A DNA stretch of 57,465 bases, from assembly GCA_934339365.1 (NCBI GenBank), contig CAKRHW010000011.1, positions 1 through 57,465 of the forward strand, given 5' to 3'. The notes beneath the pieces were generated by a model. The model was not told where the DNA came from. It saw nothing but the letters and a program-made list of their open reading frames with translations, and did no database searches. The DNA comes from an uncultured Lachnospiraceae bacterium. GTDB taxonomy: Bacteria > Bacillota > Clostridia > Lachnospirales > Lachnospiraceae. The position numbers and the translations under genes were made by a program. Numbering within the stretch: the first letter of the stretch is position 1; the number at the start of each line of letters is the position of its first letter. This document shows, one piece after another, positions 27,199 through 36,279 of this stretch.

Positions 27199-27235
27199 GA
27201 ATCGCCAGAACCGGCAGATCCCGGAACTGGCGATT
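27199..27235. terminator. Shared convergent terminator
   Basis: Arms AATCGCCAG and CTGGCGATT with an inner CCGG/CCGG pairing, T-run on the plus side. It serves the rightward phosphatase and probably the leftward ATPase gene. Confidence 0.75.
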
Positions 27236-27261
27236 TTTCATAAAAATGTTTTTTTTACATC

Positions 27262-27918
27262 TTATTTCTGTTTTGATAACTTTTTTAATTCATATTGTGC
27301 ATCACACATTTGTGCAACTTTTGGAGAATGTGTTACTAAAATCACACATTTCCCCTGTTCTGCAAGTTCTCTGAAAATCTTCATGATTTCATCTTGTGTT
27401 TCACCATCTAAATTTCCTGTCGGCTCATCTGCTAAAATAATATCCGGATCATAGGAAAGTGCCCGGGCAATTGCCACTCTCTGCTGTTGTCCACCAGATA
27501 GTTTTAACACTCTTCTTTTTGCTTCTTCTTCATCTAGTCCAACTTTCTTAAGAAGTTCCATTGCCTTTTCTTTCTTCTTTTTCTTACTCAGTTTTACGCC
27601 TGCTATATCCATTGATAATACAACATTTTCTACCGCCGTAAATTTCGTAATTAAATTAAAACTTTGAAAAGTTACACCGATATATTTACTGCGAAATGTA
27701 TACTTATCTATTTTTTTGATATCCTTTCCATCATAGATAATCTGTCCACTGCTTACATTTGCAAGCCCCGAAAGCAAAGATAGCAATGTCGTTTTTCCAG
27801 CTCCCGATTTTCCAATAATACTATACATATTTCCTTTATCAAAATCATATGAAATATTCTCTAGCACCGGAGTTGCTCCATATGAAAAACTAATATTCTG
27901 TAATGATAAAATTGCCAT
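27262..27918 (-). CDS. ABC transporter ATP-binding protein, LolD/MacB type
   Basis: 218 residues. Walker A GKSGAGKTTLL, Q-loop VTFQSFNLI, signature LSGGQQQRVAIARAL, Walker B IILADEPTGNLD. The minimal size and the DEPTGNLD phrase place it with MacB-like ATPases. Starts 13 bp after the permease stop. It energises the permease encoded at 27932-29596. Confidence 0.92.
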   Translation of the reverse strand: MAILSLQNISFSYGATPVLENISYDFDKGNMYSIIGKSGAGKTTLLSLLSGLANVSSGQIIYDGKDIKKIDKYTFRSKYIGVTFQSFNLITKFTAVENVVLSMDIAGVKLSKKKKKEKAMELLKKVGLDEEEAKRRVLKLSGGQQQRVAIARALSYDPDIILADEPTGNLDGETQDEIMKIFRELAEQGKCVILVTHSPKVAQMCDAQYELKKLSKQK

Positions 27919-27931
27919 GTTCTACCTCCTT

Positions 27932-29596
27932 CTAATCACGATTTGCAAGTATTTTCAGCGGATTATATCTCATAACAAATAAAATTGATACCATACTTGC
28001 CACTAAAGTTAAGAGTAATCCAATTCCCATCATCTGTAGTACCACTGTAAGATTCATTGCTGAATTTACCTGAGAAATATATTCTACTGTATTTTTCGCA
28101 TGATTTGGATTCATAAAATTCTTAGCACCAGGAGCCTTATTATCGCTCTGGTTATCTTTCCGTCCAAAATTATTCTCTACCTGGCTTTGTTCTTCTTTCT
28201 GGCTTTCCACCTGACTTTCTAGTAATTTGTTCGTAACCGGCATAGAACTAACTGCACCAATTCCTGCTCCAAGTACAATGGATATCATTGTCACAAAAAA
28301 GATTTCAATCATAAACTGGAATGCTACTTTCCCTTTCTTCATTCCCATAGCTGTTAAAACACCGATTTCATACTTTCTTTCTCTGACATTGAAAATATTT
28401 AATACGATTAGAATGACTGCTCCAATAATAAGGATTACAACTAAAAACCAGCCCGCCATTGTACTTAATGTTTCTAACGGTTTCAAACTGCTTTCATATG
28501 ACGACAAATCCTCAGAAGAAACTGTATAAGATTCATCTAATCCAAGAGTTCTTACTTCTTTTTCAAATTTTTCATAATCATCCTTCGATGCAAATACGTA
28601 TGTCGGTGATAATTTTCCTGTAACTGCTGTAGTGGTTTCCTTTCCTGTATTTTCATCTGTCTCTGTTGTTGCAGATGCTTCTGAATCATCTAACACTCCC
28701 TTTAATGCTGCATAACTCATATAAATCGTATTTGCAGGATCTATAAATCCTCCAAATTGGAAAGAGCTGCTGTCATTTGTTCCTGAGCTTTTGTAAATTC
28801 CACTAATGGTCAACTCATATGTTTCTTCTTCCTTATTTGGATTTGTAATTGTAATGGTGTCACCTACTGAAAGATTATTGTATGCAGCTAATTCCTCAGA
28901 AATAATACAAGTACGGTCTGAACTTCCCTCTTTAAAAATAGAACCACTTGAAATCGTTGTTGTACCTTTTACAAAGTCTGTCATAGCACTTTCACTGCTA
29001 TATCCTACAATGGAAAAATCACTTCTGCTCATCATTCTTCCTTTTCCATTGCCATCCTGGCCATTTGCATTTCCCTCATCAGGTGCATCTGCCGGTCCTT
29101 GCCCCATTTCTCCGCCCATTTCCTGACGTTGCTTATTATTTTCGCTATTTTTTGTCGTTGTCTCCTCTGTTGCTTCTGTTGTCGTTTCCGTTTTCTCATT
29201 ACTTACAGGTTCAAAATTATCTGACCCGTTAAAAGATGCTGTTAACGTGTAGTAAAAATCCTTCACAGAATCTGCTTTGGCATATTTTTGATATTCTTCT
29301 AATGTAAGAGAACTTACCTCTCCCATTTTCGATGAAAATTTGTCCTTATCAAAACTGCCCGATTCATTTGACGATGATGATTTGCTCATATTTCCCATCA
29401 TTGCCTGTCGGTCAAAAGAAATTGTTCCGGTAACCGTTAACTGCTCTAATGTATCTGCTTTTGTATCCTCCGCTGCCTGTCTGATTGACAGCCCGATACA
29501 TGCCGAAACGGCTATCACAAGAGTGATAATTCCAATTAAAATATTTCGTCCTTTTGAGCGACTGATACTTTTCAGTGCATTTCTTAAAATATACAT
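27932..29596 (-). CDS. MacB-type ABC permease
   Basis: 554 residues. One membrane segment (about 19-38), a large external domain (about 40-375) containing low-complexity Thr/Glu/Asn-rich stretches (TEATEETTTKNSENNKQ) and a Gly/Gln/Asp-rich run, then three C-terminal segments. Between the second and third of these is a second acidic/Gln-rich insert (SQVESQKEEQSQVENNFG). The overall fold matches MacB_PCD plus FtsX. The inserts are unusual in length. Regulated by the adjacent two-component system through the dyad in its promoter. Confidence 0.87.
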   Translation of the reverse strand: MYILRNALKSISRSKGRNILIGIITLVIAVSACIGLSIRQAAEDTKADTLEQLTVTGTISFDRQAMMGNMSKSSSSNESGSFDKDKFSSKMGEVSSLTLEEYQKYAKADSVKDFYYTLTASFNGSDNFEPVSNEKTETTTEATEETTTKNSENNKQRQEMGGEMGQGPADAPDEGNANGQDGNGKGRMMSRSDFSIVGYSSESAMTDFVKGTTTISSGSIFKEGSSDRTCIISEELAAYNNLSVGDTITITNPNKEEETYELTISGIYKSSGTNDSSSFQFGGFIDPANTIYMSYAALKGVLDDSEASATTETDENTGKETTTAVTGKLSPTYVFASKDDYEKFEKEVRTLGLDESYTVSSEDLSSYESSLKPLETLSTMAGWFLVVILIIGAVILIVLNIFNVRERKYEIGVLTAMGMKKGKVAFQFMIEIFFVTMISIVLGAGIGAVSSMPVTNKLLESQVESQKEEQSQVENNFGRKDNQSDNKAPGAKNFMNPNHAKNTVEYISQVNSAMNLTVVLQMMGIGLLLTLVASMVSILFVMRYNPLKILANRD

Positions 29597-29628
29597 AAGC
29601 CCTTCCTTTCCTCAAAACCATATATTTT

Positions 29629-29675
29629 TTTAAGTTCAGTTACATTGTATCAACCGAAGTTAAAATGAACTTAAA
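29629..29675 (-). promoter_or_regulatory. Regulated promoter of the MacB-type permease/ATPase pair
   Basis: A 10-bp perfect inverted repeat (TTTAAGTTCA at 29629-29638, TGAACTTAAA at 29666-29675) brackets a minus-strand -10 TACAAT (29644-29649). The expected -35 position reads AAGTTC, not TTGACA. The upstream arm also forms AAGTT/AACTT spacing typical of OmpR-family sites. This fits a promoter activated by the neighbouring response regulator (31015-31701). Confidence 0.55.
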
Positions 29676-29726
29676 GAAAACTGTTATCATTTTGTGAAAA
29701 AAAGAGCTTATGCTGCAATTTCTATT

Positions 29727-30998
29727 CTATTTTTGTTCTTGTTTTGAAAAAGCGAAAGTAACTTCAAAAGTCAATCGACCATCCACATCTTCATATACCC
29801 TGATTTCCCCTTTATTTTTCTTAACTGCTGCCTTTGCAATAGACAGCCCTAATCCATAACCACTATTTTTTCCATCCCTGTTTCTTGACTGATCTCCCCT
29901 GAAAAAGCGTTCAAACATCTTTTGTAACTCTTCTTTTTTTACATCCTGTTTCCATTCATTCTTCGTCTGAAAAATTACTTTTTTCCCATTCTTGAAAAGC
30001 CGGATCTCTATCTTAGAATGCTCGGTGGAATATTTGACTGCATTTTCAAACAATATGGTCAGTATCTGTCGCAAACTATTTTCTTCCGCCTTAATCCAAA
30101 GATTTTCTTTTACTTCTGATGCTAAGTTTTTTCCTTCTGATTCTGCCATTGTTTCATACACTTCCACGCAATCCATGACTGCATCACTCATTGAAATCAG
30201 AGTTCTTGCCATTTCATTCTGACTTTCTTCTAGCTTTGCTAAAGAAATCAAATGGGCAATCAGTTTCCTTAATGCTGTAACCTGACGTTTTGTACTGTCG
30301 ATCCATTCATTTTCTCCCTGCATGTCCATCTGTAAAATCTCCATATTCGTACCAATTACAGCAACAGGCGTCTTTAACTCATGCCCGGCATCTGTAATAA
30401 ACCGTTTCTGTTTTTCCATACTTTCTTTCAATGGATTCATTGCCTTTCCTGACATATAGAATACAAAAAAAGAAAAGCAACAAAAACCGATCAAACCGAT
30501 TACAATGGAAGTAACCCTAAGCGAACGAAATGCTGCCAAATCTGTGGAACAGTCTAAAAAATATATTCCGGTTCCCTTTTCTGTCTGAAATACAAGATAC
30601 TTATAATCATCTAAATATCCACTTTCCTTCTGTTTATCTTCTACCTGTTGTGCAAGATTTTTTGCCTCACTTTCTGTAATTGCGTCTGCATCCTTGACAA
30701 ATACATCCCAACCCCCATCTTGCCTGTGTGATGCCCAGAAAAACCGATTGCCATACTGTACATTGGCAGAATGTCTTCCAATTGGCATTTTAGGCAAATC
30801 ATTTCTTGGAGTATCCATCCTGTCTTTTTCCATTTTTTTCTGCACCAGTTCTGAAATTACAAGAGACAATTTTTTATCTGTCTGCACATAATTTGCAACA
30901 TTAATGGTTGCAATCAATAACATCATACATACAAACATGCCACACATTGCAATGACTGTAAATTTTCTACGAACTTTTTTTATCACATTTGCCTCCAT
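29727..30998 (-). CDS. Sensor histidine kinase next to the MacB-type transporter
   Basis: 423 residues. Membrane segment about 14-33, an external domain of about 130 residues (YGNRFFWASHRQDGGWDVFVK), second membrane segment about 165-185, HisKA with FITDAGHELKTPVAVIGTN, HATPase with N box NAVKYS and G2 box GYGLGLSIAKAAV. Intact. The regulator gene stops 17 bp upstream, so both are co-transcribed. The permease/ATPase genes downstream have a separate promoter. Confidence 0.9.
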   Translation of the reverse strand: MEANVIKKVRRKFTVIAMCGMFVCMMLLIATINVANYVQTDKKLSLVISELVQKKMEKDRMDTPRNDLPKMPIGRHSANVQYGNRFFWASHRQDGGWDVFVKDADAITESEAKNLAQQVEDKQKESGYLDDYKYLVFQTEKGTGIYFLDCSTDLAAFRSLRVTSIVIGLIGFCCFSFFVFYMSGKAMNPLKESMEKQKRFITDAGHELKTPVAVIGTNMEILQMDMQGENEWIDSTKRQVTALRKLIAHLISLAKLEESQNEMARTLISMSDAVMDCVEVYETMAESEGKNLASEVKENLWIKAEENSLRQILTILFENAVKYSTEHSKIEIRLFKNGKKVIFQTKNEWKQDVKKEELQKMFERFFRGDQSRNRDGKNSGYGLGLSIAKAAVKKNKGEIRVYEDVDGRLTFEVTFAFSKQEQK

Positions 30999-31014
30999 CC
31001 TAAACTCCCTAAGC

Positions 31015-31701
31015 TCAATGACTCTTTGCTAGACTTTTATCTAATGTATAACCAACTCCTCGTACAACACGAATCGTAACTTTTGATTCTAACTTTGCAA
31101 GTTGTTTTCTAAGATAAGAAATATTGACCCATACAACATTTATTTCAGCCTCTGAATCCCATCCCCAGATATGATTCATAAATTCCTCCACAGATATAAT
31201 CTGATCTGGTGATAAAAGAAACATTTCCATCATCTGAAATGCTTTATTTCCAAGATAAACTGATTGTTCTCCACAAGACAGGGTGCAACGGTTCCGGTCA
31301 AGAGAAATATCCCCATATTTTAAAATATCTGACTGAAAACTTTCCGTCCGCCGCAATAAAGCACGTACTCTTGCAATCAATTCCCCTCCTGCAAAAGGTT
31401 TTGGTAAATAATCATCTGCACCTGCATTTAACCCATAAATGCGATCTTCTGTTTCTCCCATCGCTGTCAGCATCAAAATCGGAATCTTAATTCCCTGTCC
31501 TCTTGCTTCTTTCAAAACTGTAATTCCATCTAATTCCGGCATCATAATGTCTAAAACTGCACCATCATAATCTCCATGTAACAGATAATCCAAAGCATCT
31601 TTTCCATTTCTAACAACATCTACTATATAATTATTTCTCGAAAGCAGCGTCTGTACCGCCCTCGCCATATCTTTATCGTCTTCTGCTAAAAGAAGTTTCA
31701 T
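31015..31701 (-). CDS. OmpR family response regulator
   Basis: About 228 residues. Receiver with LLAEDDKDM, phospho-Asp in VLDIMMPELDG, Lys in YLPKPFAGGE; C-terminal winged helix (ISVEEFMNHIWGWDSEAEINVVWVNISYLRKQL). AACGGAGGATTTAC before the ATG at 31701 is preferred over the ATG at 31719. The start lies inside the end of the acyltransferase gene (29-bp overlap), so translation is probably coupled. Confidence 0.9.
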   Translation of the reverse strand: MKLLLAEDDKDMARAVQTLLSRNNYIVDVVRNGKDALDYLLHGDYDGAVLDIMMPELDGITVLKEARGQGIKIPILMLTAMGETEDRIYGLNAGADDYLPKPFAGGELIARVRALLRRTESFQSDILKYGDISLDRNRCTLSCGEQSVYLGNKAFQMMEMFLLSPDQIISVEEFMNHIWGWDSEAEINVVWVNISYLRKQLAKLESKVTIRVVRGVGYTLDKSLAKSH

Positions 31702-32776
31702 GTAAATCCTCCGTTCCATTACTTTTTCCGAATAATGTTATATCAATTTTTTTCATGGCAGAATCAAAACAGATTCCCAGTCCCAATGTACTGATAAACG
31801 CCAGCACGACAAATGCATAAGGAGAACCATTAACAAATCCTGTTACTGATAGTATTGTCATGGGGATTCTCTGTAAGATATAAATACTAAACACATGCTG
31901 CCCCATCCATTCAAATACAGTGCTGTTTATCTGTATTTTCATCGTAGCCATCACAAGGAGCATCGTAAATACTACTGCCCATAAAGAATAAAATTCTATT
32001 CCTTTCTTTCTATATGTAAAACTTAACCAGTATAAAAATGTCATTCCTGTTGTAAGCAGTAAATAAACCATATCATTTTTCATAACGATACGTTCCATCT
32101 TGTCCTGAAAAAGTGCATACCAGCCGCCCAGTGCAAATAAGATTACTGTATTATAAAACCAGGATGGCTGCCCCATCCACATCTCCCAGTAAACAAATGC
32201 TATTGAACTAAACGTAAACAAAATCATTCCAAGATATAATCCGCCCTTCTTGTCCATCCACTTTAAAATGAAAAAAGAAAAGAAAAACAGTATGTAAACC
32301 ATTAATATCACAAACATGTACCAATTAGAATTTCCAATTCCTGTCCATCCGGTAAATGCCAGAAAAATTGTTTTCCAGTCATAATGAATTCCTAAACAGA
32401 CATTCATAAGCCAAAACAGGCAAATTGCAAATGCAAAATGAATCCAGACTTTAAAAAACCGTCTTTTCGGAAATGTTTTCAGATAGGAAAATCCTTTTTC
32501 CATCACAGATTTCATCATACCAAATCCAGAATAAAATAAAAACATCGCTACTACCATCTGCCCTAAATGCGATCGAAACGTCAGATATGGTTTATCATAT
32601 ACGCCATGCACATGAATATACTGCATACAATGACTGAAAAATACCAGAACAACAAAGATTCCTTTTATCATATTCGTCTGCTTTCTATCTGTGTAGTCTT
32701 TTTGAAATGTACCTGGTTGTGCTAATTTTGCATGACTAATCAGTATGCTTATCACAAGAAATAAAAATATACTCAT
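31673..32776 (-). CDS. Acyltransferase-3-like membrane protein
   Basis: 367 residues with about ten hydrophobic segments. The early motif IKGIFVVLVFFSHC, a potential catalytic His in a first helix, and the later SHLGQMVVAMFLFYSGFG block resemble the acyltransferase 3 family (PF01757), which O-acetylates or O-succinylates cell-surface polymers. Position first in an apparent operon with a response regulator and kinase suggests modification of the envelope in response to the same signal. Family call moderate, acceptor unknown. Confidence 0.75.
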   Translation of the reverse strand: MSIFLFLVISILISHAKLAQPGTFQKDYTDRKQTNMIKGIFVVLVFFSHCMQYIHVHGVYDKPYLTFRSHLGQMVVAMFLFYSGFGMMKSVMEKGFSYLKTFPKRRFFKVWIHFAFAICLFWLMNVCLGIHYDWKTIFLAFTGWTGIGNSNWYMFVILMVYILFFFSFFILKWMDKKGGLYLGMILFTFSSIAFVYWEMWMGQPSWFYNTVILFALGGWYALFQDKMERIVMKNDMVYLLLTTGMTFLYWLSFTYRKKGIEFYSLWAVVFTMLLVMATMKIQINSTVFEWMGQHVFSIYILQRIPMTILSVTGFVNGSPYAFVVLAFISTLGLGICFDSAMKKIDITLFGKSNGTEDLHETSFSRRR

Positions 32777-32867
32777 ACTTACTCCATTCTTTTTTATTTA
32801 TCCCCATTGTATCACACCTGAATAACTTTTGAAATGCAATCATAATTTGTTTCTTTTAGATAATAAA

Positions 32868-32904
32868 AAAGGCCATTCTCTACTGCCAATAGAGAATAGC
32901 CCTT
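32868..32904 (-). terminator. Terminator of the sigma / DUF4367 operon
   Basis: Arms GGCTATTCTCTA / TAGAGAATGGCC on the minus strand, followed by a T-run; directly after the DUF4367-like stop (32928). Confidence 0.85.
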
Positions 32905-32927
32905 TATCTGTTTCTAAAATCTCATTC

Positions 32928-34382
32928 TTAGAATTGTCTAATATCTACAACTCCTGTCTTTAACATTGCATTTGAGAATTCATATCCTGTTGATTCCCCA
33001 TCTAATGTCAGATACATATTTGCAAGATCTGTTTCATTTACAATCCATGCCATTTTTACCTGTATCTTTTCTCCTGCCTTTATAGAAATATAATTTCCAC
33101 CATTTCCATAATTTTCTTTGTGACTTACATAGTGCATTTCTTTGCTGGCAGCAGTACTTGATTCTTTTACCGAATCATATCCCTCTCCAGATAATGTGTC
33201 ATACGTATAAATATGATATTTCTGATTTGTCTTATTTAAGAAGGTAAGATTTCCGGAATACAATACATGTTCTAAATCTTTCTTTGATGTGTTTTTATAT
33301 GTGACAGTTGCAACAACAAGTTTCTGCTTTACATTCTTTGTTTTTACAACACGATCCACTGAGTTAATTCCATCCCCTTTTTTAATATAAGAAAGCTGAT
33401 TATCAATTAACTTTCCATCTTTTCCAATTTCCTTTTTCCATTCTTCCGGAATTTTATTGGCATCTAAAAGATTAAAATCATCTGCAACCTGTATCTGATC
33501 AACAGTAGTATCCATTGTTGCATCGATTGATTTTCCATTTTTGTCCTCACCTAATCCTGTTACATTCAGCTTTTGTCCAAGTTCATATACCTTTAATTTC
33601 TTCGCATCGACAGACAAAATAGCTTTATCTCCTGACTCTGCAAGATCTTTATTGTATTCACTCCAACTACTTAACTTAGATGATGCAATTTTCTTTCCGG
33701 TTTCCTCTAACTGAATTCCCTTTGCAACTTTCAATGCTTCTGCTTTGGTTACATTATCACCAACATACATGACTAAAACACGTTCTTGTTCTGGATAAGT
33801 GATATAAATGCGCTGATTGAAATTTCCATCTCTTTCTAATTCATGCATTTTAATATAAACTCCTGTATGATCTCCAAAGTTTAATTTTTCACTTTCAATT
33901 ACATTTTTATCTTCTGCACTGCTACCGATTCCATTGGTATCTAAATAATATAAATCAAATGTAATTCCACCTACATCAGGCTGATTTGTAAAATTCATAG
34001 AAACCTTTCCTTCTGTCATCTCCATACCATTTGGAACATAGCTCGCCTTTAATTTTACATCTGCAATTTGTTTTGACTGTGCTTCATCTTTCTTTGTCAG
34101 AAGCTGCTGATTCTTTTCATTGCTTCCCTGATTAGAATCTCCAATTTCAATCTTGGTACCATATTTTCCCTGTTTCTGTAAATGCATCTGATAAAGCTCT
34201 GCTCCCGCAAAAGAAATTGTGCTGACTGCAAGACAAGATGCAGCTGCAACAATTGCTGCCTTTCCAACTGTCCATTTCATTTTTCTCTTTTTCTTCATCT
34301 GTTTTTCTACCTCATTTGTAATCATATTGTGAATAAATTCCGGTGTCTCTGGAATTTCATTTTTTAAATTTTCTAATCTCAT
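32928..34382 (-). CDS. Membrane-anchored anti-sigma-like protein (DUF4367-like)
   Basis: 484 residues. A cytoplasmic N-terminus of about 37 residues (PETPEFIHNMITNEVEKQMK) is followed by one membrane segment (VGKAAIVAAASCLAVSTISF) and a large external domain. That domain contains a DUF4367-like segment (VPNGMEMTEGKVSMNF, then YITYPEQERVLVMYVG). The start codon directly abuts the sigma factor stop, a hallmark of sigma/anti-sigma pairs in Clostridia. It probably holds the sigma factor until an envelope signal is sensed. There is no zinc-binding anti-sigma (ZAS) motif. Confidence 0.78.
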   Translation of the reverse strand: MRLENLKNEIPETPEFIHNMITNEVEKQMKKKRKMKWTVGKAAIVAAASCLAVSTISFAGAELYQMHLQKQGKYGTKIEIGDSNQGSNEKNQQLLTKKDEAQSKQIADVKLKASYVPNGMEMTEGKVSMNFTNQPDVGGITFDLYYLDTNGIGSSAEDKNVIESEKLNFGDHTGVYIKMHELERDGNFNQRIYITYPEQERVLVMYVGDNVTKAEALKVAKGIQLEETGKKIASSKLSSWSEYNKDLAESGDKAILSVDAKKLKVYELGQKLNVTGLGEDKNGKSIDATMDTTVDQIQVADDFNLLDANKIPEEWKKEIGKDGKLIDNQLSYIKKGDGINSVDRVVKTKNVKQKLVVATVTYKNTSKKDLEHVLYSGNLTFLNKTNQKYHIYTYDTLSGEGYDSVKESSTAASKEMHYVSHKENYGNGGNYISIKAGEKIQVKMAWIVNETDLANMYLTLDGESTGYEFSNAMLKTGVVDIRQF

Positions 34383-34868
34383 TTACTTTGCCTCCTCTAA
34401 TATTTCAATTTCATTTTTCAATTTTGCTCTCGCCCTGGCAAGCCTTTTTTGAATTGCGCCTTCTGATACATTGAGTATTTGGGCAATTTCCCGAATGCTA
34501 AAATCTTCTGCATAATATAATACAACTGGAATTCTTAATTCCTTTTTTAAATGTCCCACTGCCTGATAAAGACTCTCATAATTCTTTTTCTCCGGTGCAT
34601 GCATTTCTTCTATTTCCTTACACGAATCAATCGATATCACCTTACTATTTTTTCTCAATATGTTGTAACATTCATTGATTAAAATGCGAATCATCCAGGT
34701 CTTTGCATATCTCTCTTCTTTTAAATGATCTACTTTCATAAAAACTTTAACAATCATTTCCTGAATTGCATCTGCGCAATCCTGATCATTCTTTAAAATT
34801 GTTTTTGCAGTGGCGTATAACTGTCTTTCTGATTTCATAATCAAAGTCCCTAGCTCTTCTTTTGTCAA
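34383..34868 (-). CDS. ECF family RNA polymerase sigma factor
   Basis: About 161-164 residues with region 2 (DQDCADAIQEMIVKVFMKVDHLK, WMIRILINECYN) and region 4 (VLYYAEDFSIREIAQILNVSEGAIQKRLARAR). The longest frame starts at 34919, but an ECF-like promoter is centred so that transcription would begin close to that codon. GGGAGG is only one base from the ATG at 34877 and ten bases from a TTG at 34868. The TTG start is therefore favoured, the 34877 ATG second. It heads the operon with the anti-sigma-like protein. Confidence 0.9.
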   Translation of the reverse strand: MTKEELGTLIMKSERQLYATAKTILKNDQDCADAIQEMIVKVFMKVDHLKEERYAKTWMIRILINECYNILRKNSKVISIDSCKEIEEMHAPEKKNYESLYQAVGHLKKELRIPVVLYYAEDFSIREIAQILNVSEGAIQKRLARARAKLKNEIEILEEAK

Positions 34869-34921
34869 AACATTCATTCCTCCCTTTCCGCCGGCCAGCT
34901 CATTTCTTTTTACACTCATTA

Positions 34922-34946
34922 GACGTTTTTATTCCAAAAATATCCC
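34922..34946 (-). promoter_or_regulatory. ECF-type autoregulatory promoter
   Basis: Minus strand GGGAT (34942-34946), 16-base spacer, CGTC (34922-34925). Bacterial ECF sigma promoters commonly read GGAAC-N16-CGTC. Position fits autoregulation by the sigma factor encoded just downstream. Confidence 0.5.
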
Positions 34947-35011
34947 TACTTTTTCTTATTTTTTAATTTTTTTCTTATCATCTAACATAAACTAATATTT
35001 TGCAACAAGAA

Positions 35012-35053
35012 AAAAGAAGCTCTAGAAAATTCATTTTCTAAAACTTCTTCTTT
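35012..35053 (-). terminator. Terminator after the YibE/F gene
   Basis: Imperfect arms AGAAGTTTTAGAAAA / TTTTCTAGAGCTTCT with a short loop, T-run on the minus side; follows the YibE/F stop (35084). Confidence 0.7.
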
Positions 35054-35083
35054 TCTTCTTATCAGTCAAAAAATTTCCGTAAC

Positions 35084-36271
35084 TTACTGTTGTGTTTTTT
35101 TGTTTTTTAATAAAAAGGATGCTATAAACGCTGTAACCGGAACCGTTAATACAATTCCAAGACTTCCTGAAATTCCCTGCATAATTTCAATTCCAATGTT
35201 ATAAGAATTAAGCAGTTGATTGGCTGAAAGCTTGTACGCGTAATTAATAAATAATGTTGTCACAGAACCTCCTGCATAAGCGAGGATCAAAGTATTTGTC
35301 ATCGTTCCCATCATATCCCGTCCTACATGAATTCCGGATAAAAATAATTGTTTTCCTGACAAAGATGGATCTGTTTCATGTATTTCCTGTATGGTTGAAG
35401 AAATTGACATTCCAACATCCATGACCGCTCCTAATGATGAAATAATAATTCCTGCAAATAACAGTTCTCCAATCTTAATGGAACAATTCTGTGCTACAAA
35501 AGAAAGTGTTTCAATGTCCGAAACATTATAACCACTGATTCCTGCTATCTTTCCAAAAGTAAGTGCTGCAAGACCTGAAATCGTTACACCAATGGTCGTT
35601 CCTACTATGGCCGATACTGTTTTTTTACAGATTCCACCTAATAGTACAAGCGATATAACTGTTGCAACCAGACAGACTACAATTGCAGTGAGAACCGGAG
35701 AAATTCCACGATAGATGAGTGGAAGAAATATTCCAAAAATCCCAATTACCGTAATTGCCAGACCTAAAATTGCCTTTACGCCCTTCATTCCTCCAATGGA
35801 ACAAACTACCAGAACAAAGAAAGTCAAAAACACTACAATCGGAATGGTTCTATCCTGACTATAAATCGTTGCAACATTGGTATCCTGGCTGGTACTAAGT
35901 AATACAATGACTTTCATTCCTTTTGTACAATCGGCACCAAAGAGTGTTCCACTCGGACTTGTTGCATTTACCTCTTTTCCTTTTAAAGAGCCTGTTTTCA
36001 TTCTGACAATGACTTCTTGCTGGCCATATCTCTGACCATCTTCTGCCAGATTGTCTTTGACAATGGAAACTACTTCTCCTTTTTCATAACTCTGACCTTC
36101 TGTGGATGTTAAAGACTTTCGTTCAAAATGATTACACCGATAGATCAGAATTGCAAATATCACACACATAACAACTATTAGTATCCATGACACTAATTTC
36201 TTTGTCTCTTTTTCTTTCTGCCTTACTGGCTGTTTTTGTTCTTTCTTTATCTGATAATCCGTCATATTCAT
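35084..36271 (-). CDS. YibE/F family membrane protein
   Basis: 395 residues. One membrane segment at about 27-44, an external domain (EGQSYEKGEVVSIVKDN, VIVRMKTGSLKGKEVNA), then about seven segments from residue 145. The GTTIGVTISGLAAL and GRDMMGTMTNTLILAYAGG blocks are typical of YibE/F proteins, possible transporters of unknown substrate. Starts 9 bp after the metallophosphoesterase stop, so they share an operon. Confidence 0.87.
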   Translation of the reverse strand: MNMTDYQIKKEQKQPVRQKEKETKKLVSWILIVVMCVIFAILIYRCNHFERKSLTSTEGQSYEKGEVVSIVKDNLAEDGQRYGQQEVIVRMKTGSLKGKEVNATSPSGTLFGADCTKGMKVIVLLSTSQDTNVATIYSQDRTIPIVVFLTFFVLVVCSIGGMKGVKAILGLAITVIGIFGIFLPLIYRGISPVLTAIVVCLVATVISLVLLGGICKKTVSAIVGTTIGVTISGLAALTFGKIAGISGYNVSDIETLSFVAQNCSIKIGELLFAGIIISSLGAVMDVGMSISSTIQEIHETDPSLSGKQLFLSGIHVGRDMMGTMTNTLILAYAGGSVTTLFINYAYKLSANQLLNSYNIGIEIMQGISGSLGIVLTVPVTAFIASFLLKNKKTQQ

Positions 36272-36279
36272 TCACCGAT

